DNA from: Temnopleurus reevesii
Taxonomy: Eukaryota > Echinodermata > Echinoidea > Temnopleuroida > Temnopleuridae
Direction of reading: 5' to 3'
DNA length: 12,821 nt
NCBI GenBank assembly: GCA_036244855.1
Contig: BQKZ01009252.1
Span: forward strand, 2,578-15,398
This document shows, one piece after another, positions 8,004 through 12,821 of this stretch. How positions within the stretch are numbered: position 1 is the stretch's first letter; every line of letters begins with the position of its first letter. The translations under genes were made by a program, and so were the position numbers. Under the pieces are notes generated by a model. That model saw only the letters and a program-made list of their open reading frames with translations, was not told the origin of the DNA and made no database searches.

Positions 8004-8635
8004 TTTATGCCTCCGCCACCGTAAGGTGGTGCCGGAAGCATTATGTTTTCGGGTTGTCCGTCCGTGCGGACCTTGTTGCCGCGATAAGTTCAGAACCGCT
8101 TGACGGATTTTGACCAAACTTGGCTCAAGTATGTATAAGCATGTGAGGATGAACTGATTCGATTTTGGGTTCAGTGGGTGAAAGGTCAAAGGTCACAGGG
8201 CCAAAAAACTTGTAAAAAATCACCCCAAAAAGCTTGTTACCGCAATACATGTAAGTTCAGAACTGCTGTACAGATTTTGACCAAATTTGGCTCAAGTATG
8301 TATAAGCATGTGAGGATGAACTGATTAGATTTTGGGTTCAGTGGGTAAAAGGTCACATGGCCAAAAAACTTGTAAAAAATCACCCAAAATAGATTGTTAC
8401 CGCAATAAGTTCAGAACTGCTGTAAGGATTTTGACCAAACTTGACTCAATTATGTATAAGCATGTGAGGAAGAACTGATGAGATTTTGGGTTCGCAGGGT
8501 CAAAGGTCGCAGTGCCCAAAATTTGAAAAATGTTTTCGATTTCTGATGGCATGGAACAAACAAGCCGTACATATTTCTGATTGCGTGATGGCGGAGGCAT
8601 AAATTTCGACCGTGTGCGGTCGAGGATTCATCTAG
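8004..8635 (+). mobile_element. Non-autonomous Helentron/HINE-like element with three 160-bp repeats
   Basis: Subterminal inverted repeats of 15 bp match exactly: TTTATGCCTCCGCCA at 8004-8018 and TGGCGGAGGCATAAA at 8589-8603. After the right repeat comes a perfect 7-bp hairpin (TCGACCG tgtg CGGTCGA, 8606-8623), then 8 nt, then CTAG followed by T (8632-8636). That is the classic 3' end of Helitron-superfamily elements. The left end has its own hairpin (CCACC gtaa GGTGG, 8016-8029). The core is a tandem array of 160-bp units. No transposase or Rep/helicase is encoded. Subterminal inverted repeats, central tandem repeats and a 3' hairpin with CTAG define HINE-type elements. The exact 5' boundary is uncertain. 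Confidence 0.75.
8075..8554. repeat. Tandem array, three units of 160 bp
   Basis: Units start at GTTGCCGCGATA (8075), GTTACCGCAATA (8235) and GTTACCGCAATA (8395), exactly 160 bp apart. All contain GATTTTGACCAAA, TATGTATAAGCATGTGAGGA and GATTTTGGGTTC. The third decays after about 8525. Each carries a DR1-like AGGTCA repeat near its middle. Confidence 0.93.
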
Positions 8636-8892
8636 TTTTCATATACATGTACATTGTGTTATGTCAAACAAATTATTATACAAAATAAAGAAAATATAGC
8701 ATTGCAGTTTCGGAAAGCGGTGGAAAGAAAAGTTCAAAATTCAAGGTTCACTTCAGATCTGGCATCCATAAGGCCAAGAGAAAAATGATGTGGTTGTACA
8801 AGAATGCCAAATAATGTTTTGGTCAGAAATAGTTTTTATATTTATTGCTTTTTTCGTTATGAATAAATTTTTAAAAGATTAGACCAAAGTTT
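8636..8892. other. Intergenic sequence, nothing recognised
   Basis: AT-rich DNA between two repeat elements. An AATAAA lies at 8684-8689 on the + strand, but no transcript end can be assigned to it. No exon-like segment was seen. Confidence 0.5.
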
Positions 8893-9230
8893 TAGCTTCT
8901 TACTAGTCCAGCTGTGGACTCTGTGGTCTGTTAGCACCAGTATCTGCATGTATTCCTGCCCTGGGCTCGTAAGCTACACGCACAGAGTCACATACATCAC
9001 TCTCATACACAATCCCACTGATTGCAATATCCCCGCAATTCGCGATACCCCATGAATTGCGCGACCGCCTATAATAGGGGAACAAGAATAGCGGAGTGTA
9101 TGAGACTCTGTGCGTGTGTGTGTTTGGCTTGTAGGTTGAGGGCAAGAATAAAACAGAGGCGGCGCGGGCTAGGAAAGTGCTAACAAAACACAGAACACAA
9201 GGGTCTTCAACTAGACTAGCTTCTTACTGG
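8893..9230. mobile_element. Long foldback element with flanking 14-bp direct repeats
   Basis: The flanks TAGCTTCTTACTAG (8893-8906) and TAGCTTCTTACTGG (9217-9230) agree at 13 of 14 positions and look like a target-site duplication. Inside (8907-9216), left and right halves are imperfect reverse complements: CTGTTAGCAC / GTGCTAACA, TATTCCTGCCCT / AGGGCAAGAATA, ACACGCACAGAGT / ACTCTGTGCGTGT. The centre (about 9035-9065) is itself nearly palindromic around CGCAATTCGCG / GAATTGCGCG. The open frame on the minus strand here (8903-9145) follows from the fold, not from a gene. Confidence 0.65.
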
Positions 9231-9452
9231 CTCAGGACCTTAAAAAATGCACCCCAAATCAAATTATTCCTGAGAAACAGATGGCTATCTAAGAGATAAC
9301 CATTCAAATCAAAATGTGAATAAGGCAACAGCTGAACTATGTGAGAGCAAACATGACAACAACTAACGTAATCTCAGTCATTCACTTAAAATGAAGGACT
9401 TGAATCAATAGGAAATGTACACCTCATGCTGCCGCTGTCTTAGAAAGTATTA
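9231..9452. other. Intergenic sequence, nothing recognised
   Basis: Single-copy-looking A-rich DNA between two foldback elements, with no open frame or repeat of note. Confidence 0.45.
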
Positions 9453-9841
9453 GCGAGGTTACACACCGTCAACACGAACGGCAAAATCGCTGATCAATAC
9501 CATTTTCGACCCGTCTAGGTCGACTTTGCTGGTTGCCAGTGACAACAGCGACGAAGAGCAGAATTCTACAACGGTCTTTGCTCAATCCCGCGTCCGTCTT
9601 AGATGCAGGAACGTAGCCAATCAGATGCGGCCAAGCGTATCATGTGCCTATTATGCAAATCTTTGGATTTCGGCGTGAAAGCTCGATTCCTGACGTCACA
9701 CTCAATTTGCATACTGCCGTTGAGCGAGTAACGTAACAGAAGTTAAGAGCAACGGAGGGAATAAGGACGGGTTAGCAAGAACGCAGGAATCTGACGAATT
9801 CTCCCGTCGTTGAGCCGCTCCGTTGTCAAGCGTAACCTCCC
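9453..9841. mobile_element. GC-richer foldback/MITE-like element
   Basis: The base composition changes sharply from the AT-rich surroundings. The ends are inverted (GAGGTTAC near 9455 and GTAACCTC near 9832). Matching islands run inward on both arms: AGAATTC/GAATTCT, a CCCG-TCCGT island, and ATGCAAAT/ATTTGCAT near the centre, so the element is a degenerate inverted repeat of about 390 bp. There is no coding capacity. Arm similarity was judged by eye and is patchy, so the exact boundaries are approximate. Confidence 0.55.
9617..9712. promoter_or_regulatory. Cluster of CCAAT, octamer, CRE and inverted octamer motifs
   Basis: Perfect matches are CCAAT (9617-9621), ATGCAAAT (9653-9660), the palindromic CRE TGACGTCA (9691-9698) and ATTTGCAT (9705-9712, the octamer in reverse). 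POU factors bind the octamer and CREB/ATF the CRE. The group lies at the centre of a foldback element, so the octamer pair is partly a consequence of that symmetry. No transcript start is visible, and function is unproven. Confidence 0.35.
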
Positions 9842-10051
9842 TAATGACTTAGGAAGGCAAGAAATAGCAAAGAACCATTTGTGACTCTTTAATCCCATAT
9901 CTCATAGAATGAATTTCTCTTGATTTTCATGAAAATTTAAAGAAATGAAAATCATGTCGGTGGAGTACCACCTAATGATAAGGTATATATCATCAGGACG
10001 TTGATGTAAAACAGCAGATTGCTGATCTTTTGTACCTGTATAAATTTATTC
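9842..10051. other. Intergenic sequence, nothing recognised
   Basis: AT-rich DNA leading into the tetranucleotide microsatellite; no gene-like signal. Confidence 0.45.
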
Positions 10052-10069
10052 TAATAAATAAATAAATAA

Positions 10070-10136
<67 letters not shown>

Positions 10137-10171
10137 TTAGATAGATAGATAGATAGATAAATAAATAAATA
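10052..10171. repeat. Compound tetranucleotide microsatellite (AAAT)n(AGAT)n(AAAT)n
   Basis: AAAT repeats pass into a long AGAT run, broken once by TATTAG near 10134-10141, and return to AAAT at about 10158-10171. The symmetric arrangement suggests the AGAT core arose by mutation and expansion inside an older AAAT tract. Confidence 0.98.
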
Positions 10172-10535
10172 TTCTCATGTAAATTTGGACACCATCTCTC
10201 AGACGGAATGATTTAATTAGTGAAGAGTCTTTGTCATGCTTTGATGTGAAAATATTTGGTTAAGCTACTTTGCTCTCCGAATATTAATTCATGATGTTGT
10301 ACTATAAATACTGTAACGGTTGGTACCCAGGGAAATGGATGATGACTATTAAATTATGCTATGTACAGTAAAATACCATGAACATGGAGCTCTAAATAAC
10401 ATGTTCTCACTGCATGCGGGTTTGAATCTTTTAAAGAATATTTTTCTTCTTATATATCAAACTACGGAAATAAATTTTTAACAAGTCTTTACTCATGCAA
10501 GAAAATGGAGTTAATTTATTGAGTCTGTTTTTTAA
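10172..10535. other. Intergenic sequence, nothing recognised
   Basis: AT-rich; no open frame, repeat or RNA gene was seen. Confidence 0.45.
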
Positions 10536-10593
10536 AGGTAGAATACTTCTTTTTCAGCCTAAAAAGGTAGAATACTTCTTTTTCAGCCTAAAA
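10536..10593. repeat. Perfect 29-bp tandem duplication
   Basis: AGGTAGAATACTTCTTTTTC followed by AGCCTAAAA occurs twice back to back (10536-10564 and 10565-10593) without a mismatch, implying a recent duplication. Confidence 0.97.
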
Positions 10594-11180
10594 TTTGACT
10601 TTCCAAGATTGTTGTGCTACATGTATGTTGGAGAGTACTAAATGTTAGAACTTATCACCAATCAATTGAGCACAAAGATTGGTCACGATAAGAGCATTTC
10701 TAGTTATTCCAATAATAATTCTTTCATTCGGGCCTCGAATTGATGGACCGTGCGTTCGAAATTCAAAACAGCCATTGACCTCTCATTGACCAATAGCACA
10801 AGAGTCTCTCTCAGTGCGTATTCCGCATGGTGTGGCAGTGTATTGAAGTGCACACTGTATGTGCTCTTGCAATGTTTTGTGTGTGTGTGTGTGGTAATAC
10901 GCTAGGATTATCGCGATACCGTTAGTGTCAAGATGAATTATGATAGAATATAATTTTATTTGAATTAAATATTCTGGACTACATTTGACCAAAATACTTC
11001 ATAGAGGTTATTATTTTGGCATACCCGAGGTACACAACAAGTTGTAAGCATAACCGTAGTGTGTGCAAATGTAGTTTTCTACATTTTTATTTGATTGGAT
11101 CAGCATCCCCAACCAGTCGTGGCAGGCTTCAGAATCTATTTAGAGTTAGAAGAGAGTCTACCCCAAAACAATGTTTTTTT
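10594..11180. other. Intergenic sequence with a short GT microsatellite
   Basis: The only structured feature is a seven-unit GT run at 10879-10892. Open frames at 10783-10992 (minus) and 11016-11237 (plus) are compositionally ordinary and resemble nothing known to me. Confidence 0.45.
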
Positions 11181-11186
11181 AGGCCT

Positions 11187-11305
11187 CGGTCACATAGAGG
11201 CCCGGAAGCGACACGATTCAACATGATTCTTTGTTAATTCACAGTTAACTGCCTCAGAGCAAAGAGTCGTGTTGAATCGTGTTGCTTCCGGGCTCTATGT
11301 GACTG
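11187..11305. mobile_element. Hairpin element with ~49-bp arms
   Basis: The left arm 11187-11235 (GGTCACATAGAGGCCCGGAA...GATTCTTTGTT) and right arm 11258-11305 (AGCAAAGAGTCGTG...CTATGTGACTG) are reverse complements with a few substitutions and one indel; the loop is about 22 bp. Related single-arm copies (CCCCAGTCACATA...GATTCAACA) occur at 12231 and 12431, so this is a dispersed family, probably a MITE-like or foldback repeat. Confidence 0.75.
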
Positions 11306-11719
11306 GGTCTTTAACAGGGGAAAACTTTGTTGAGTAGAAGGAAAAAAAGTTGATGAAAATGGTACAAGTAATACAAATTTGATAAAATTGAATTTTTAGT
11401 TGTTAAAAAAATGAGCAAATCAGAAAAAAAATTCAGACATGTTGCCAATTTGATGATGTCATGGGTACACTATTAACCATCATTGTGTTTATATTAATAG
11501 TGCAAAATTCATAATTTCTACAGAAAGATACAAAGTTTGTAGTAATATAAACATGCAAATAGGGGATCTACATATCTTTCATGAATACATCCTATGGTTA
11601 AAGTTTTGAGGAAATTATATTTTTTTGGGGAAAAGTAACACTTAAATAAAACATTGATTTGAATGTGATAAATGATTGATTTTGCACCTATGATGCCATC
11701 AGTTGCCAGTTTGTATAAA
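11306..11719. other. Intergenic sequence, nothing recognised
   Basis: Strongly AT-rich. A few words just after 11306 (GGTCTTTAACAGGGGAAAA) echo the downstream CCCCAGTCACATA family, so the edge of that repeat may extend here. No gene-like signal. Confidence 0.45.
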
Positions 11720-11898
11720 TACAGTCAAACCTCATTATAAAGAGCACTGATATAACGAGCTCTTGTTATAACAACGTAATTTTCCTTGTCCCAACTCTTT
11801 GTATTTTATTGTATTCTGACCCTGATATAACAAGGTTTCAATGTAAAGAGGTAATTCCTCTGGTCCCAACGACCTCGTTATAACGAGGTTAGACTGTA
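11720..11898. mobile_element. TA-flanked MITE with CAGTCAAACCTC termini, complete copy
   Basis: The element is bounded by TA on both sides (11720-11721, 11897-11898), typical of Tc1/mariner-type insertion. The 19-bp termini CAGTCAAACCTCATTATAA and (reverse complement of the right end) CAGTCTAACCTCGTTATAA differ at two positions. It contains the perfect 18-bp palindrome ACCTCGTTATAACGAGGT (11872-11889). No coding capacity: a non-autonomous element. Confidence 0.8.
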
Positions 11899-12095
11899 TT
11901 AAGACATTCGTAGCTTTCTTATGACTTGCCCAATTTTTCTAATTTTTTAATTCTGTTTATTTGATTTTTCTTCTCCTGGTGAAGAAAGGGGATCATTGTT
12001 CGGGAGATTCTCTCTCTCTGTCAAAAAAAAATATTTGTTGCTTTCTATTTCCTTCATGTTTTTACTATTTGTTTATTTTGTTTTCCTTGTTTCTA
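11899..12095. other. Intergenic T-rich sequence
   Basis: Between the MITE and the SINE-like tail. It contains a TCTC run (about 12010-12020) followed by an A tract; nothing else was recognised. It may include the body of the SINE-like repeat whose tail follows. Confidence 0.4.
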
Positions 12096-12164
12096 AAGCG
12101 CCATGAGCACCTTAAGCTGGACCTGTGCGCTATATAAGTAGCCACCATTATTATTATTATTATT
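12096..12164 (+). repeat. SINE-like 3' tail ending in (ATT)n
   Basis: AAGCGCCATGAGCACC...GTGCGCTATATAAGTAG runs into six ATT repeats (12147-12164). A GCGCTATATAA box followed by (ATT)n is a common 3' end of short interspersed repeats in marine invertebrates and fish. No clear tRNA-like head with A and B boxes was identified upstream, so this may be a 5'-truncated copy. Confidence 0.5.
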
Positions 12165-12230
12165 GTACAAAATCCATTTCTGTAAAGATGGAGGTTTAAA
12201 AATTGAGCCTTCATTTCTGATGCTCATATG

Positions 12231-12531
12231 CCCCAGTCACATAGAAGCCCTGATTCAACATGATTCTTAGTCCAATTGAATCTTCTTGTAATCTTTGTCA
12301 AGGGGCATTTAAAGAGGATAATCATGCCTCAGCTGGACAAAGATTTGTCTTGAATTGGGGTTTCTTTAAGACAGGGGCTTTATATAAGCCCAAATATAAG
12401 CATGAAATAGCTACATTCCCTTATCCTAAGCCCCAGTCACATATGCATCTAGCTATTCAACACGATTCAACAGGACTCTTTGTTCAGGGGAAATTTGTCT
12501 TGAATGGGGTTTGTTTAAGACAGCGGTTTTA
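12231..12531. repeat. Two tandem copies of the CCCCAGTCACATA repeat, about 200-bp period
   Basis: CCCCAGTCACATA starts at 12231 and 12431. Both copies continue through GATTCAACA, AGGGG, TTTGTCTTGAAT, TTTAAGACAG and a TTTATA end. The second copy is cut at its end by the TA-flanked MITE at 12532. The open frame across this region (12260-12541) has no known domain and is treated as fortuitous. Confidence 0.7.
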
Positions 12532-12677
12532 TACAGTTTAACCTTATTATAACGAGGTCGTTGGGACCAAAGGAATTCTCTCTTTATATTGAAACCTTGT
12601 TATATCAGGGTCAAAATACGATAACATACAAAGAGATGGGACCAGGAAAATTACCTTGTTATAACGAGAGCTAGTTA
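12532..12677. mobile_element. Second copy of the CAGT-MITE, reversed and truncated
   Basis: It starts at TA|CAGTTTAACCTTATTATAACG and follows the reverse complement of the 11720-11898 copy closely (GGTCGTTGGGACCA, GAAACCTTGTTATATCAGGG, TTACCTTGTTATAACG). Similarity stops after GAGCTAGTTA near 12677, about 35 bp before the expected terminus, so one end is missing. Confidence 0.75.
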
Positions 12678-12821
12678 ACCCTAATCAGGCCGGGGGGGGG
12701 GCGGATTCCGCCCCCCCCTCAACATTTTTTCAAATATCTCCCACACGCGCCAAAAAATTTTCGCGACGCGTCATGACTTTTTTCTTTCAAGTATCGCGCA
12801 ACTTTTGAGACCAAATTCGTC
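12678..12821. repeat. Unknown repeat edge with a GC-rich palindrome
   Basis: The sequence begins at the truncation point of the MITE. It contains G10 followed by CGGATTCCG and C8 (12692-12718), forming 12-bp arms around a single central base (12694-12718). The composition differs from the rest of the intergenic DNA, and CG-rich words follow (CACGCGCC, TCGCGACGCGTC). It runs off the window, and the family was not identified. Confidence 0.5.

Noticed and set aside
8903..9145. 80-codon minus-strand open frame
   Set aside because: It lies wholly within a foldback element and has no recognisable domain.
10740..10770. tRNA-like GTTCGAAATTC box (GCGTTCGAAATTC)
   Set aside because: No matching A box, acceptor stem or cloverleaf could be built around it. 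No tRNA, rRNA or CRISPR array was found anywhere in the window.
10783..11237. Possible small genes (minus 10783-10992, plus 11016-11237)
   Set aside because: Ordinary composition, no motif and no splice context; the second runs into a hairpin repeat.
12260..12541. 93-codon plus-strand open frame
   Set aside because: It is built from two tandem copies of a dispersed repeat and ends inside a MITE.

Overview
The window is animal nuclear DNA. It has no prokaryotic gene organisation: coding sequence comes in short exons with GT-AG introns, and most bases are microsatellites, minisatellites and small non-autonomous transposable elements. The repeat style (GAT/ATC arrays, a TTGGACCAACTGGC minisatellite, Helentron-like elements with ~160-bp internal repeats, a TA-flanked element starting CAGTCAAACC) suggests a marine invertebrate deuterostome, most likely an echinoderm such as a sea urchin. 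The species call is inference; one ambiguous base (n, position 6109) points to a draft assembly.

The only protein-coding gene I can support is the 3' part of DUS2, tRNA-dihydrouridine(20) synthase 2, on the + strand. Five exons (715-836, 2100-2249, 2989-3079, 4190-4263, 7022-7421) join with matching phases (2, 2, 0, 2) into 278 codons plus a TGA stop. They encode the end of the helical tRNA-recognition domain, a linker with a PKKRKL nuclear-localisation-like motif, the C-terminal double-stranded-RNA-binding domain that is the hallmark of animal DUS2, and a 111-residue low-complexity tail. The FMN-binding TIM barrel and the gene's promoter lie upstream of the window. The mRNA probably ends near 7670-7690, after AATAAA at 7652.

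Layout: 1-363 minisatellite; 364-714 plain intron; exon at 715; an intron (837-2099) that is almost entirely a GAT array followed by its complement, an ATC array; three exons of the linker and dsRNA-binding domain separated by AT-rich introns (one holding a foldback element at 3931-4126 and one a cryptic exon-like segment at 2374-2450); a 2.8-kb intron (4264-7021) with two related ATC-rich blocks separated by a tandem-repeat element (5302-6096); the terminal exon and 3' UTR; then about 5.1 kb of intergenic DNA. That last part holds a second Helentron-like element (8004-8635), two long foldback elements (8907-9216 and about 9453-9841), an AAAT/AGAT microsatellite (10052-10171), a 49-bp-arm hairpin element (11187-11305), two copies of a TA-flanked MITE (11720-11898, 12532-12677), a SINE-like tail (12096-12164) and a GC-rich palindrome (12692-12718).

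No new multi-gene system is visible. The most interesting points are: complementary GAT/AUC arrays in the introns flanking the three middle exons of a gene that itself encodes a dsRNA-binding protein, where skipping those exons keeps frame; nuclear-receptor-like DR1 sites in each unit of the 160-bp repeat element; a foldback element carrying a CCAAT/octamer/CRE/inverted-octamer cluster; and a duplicated block whose 59-bp identity stops exactly at a transposable-element end.
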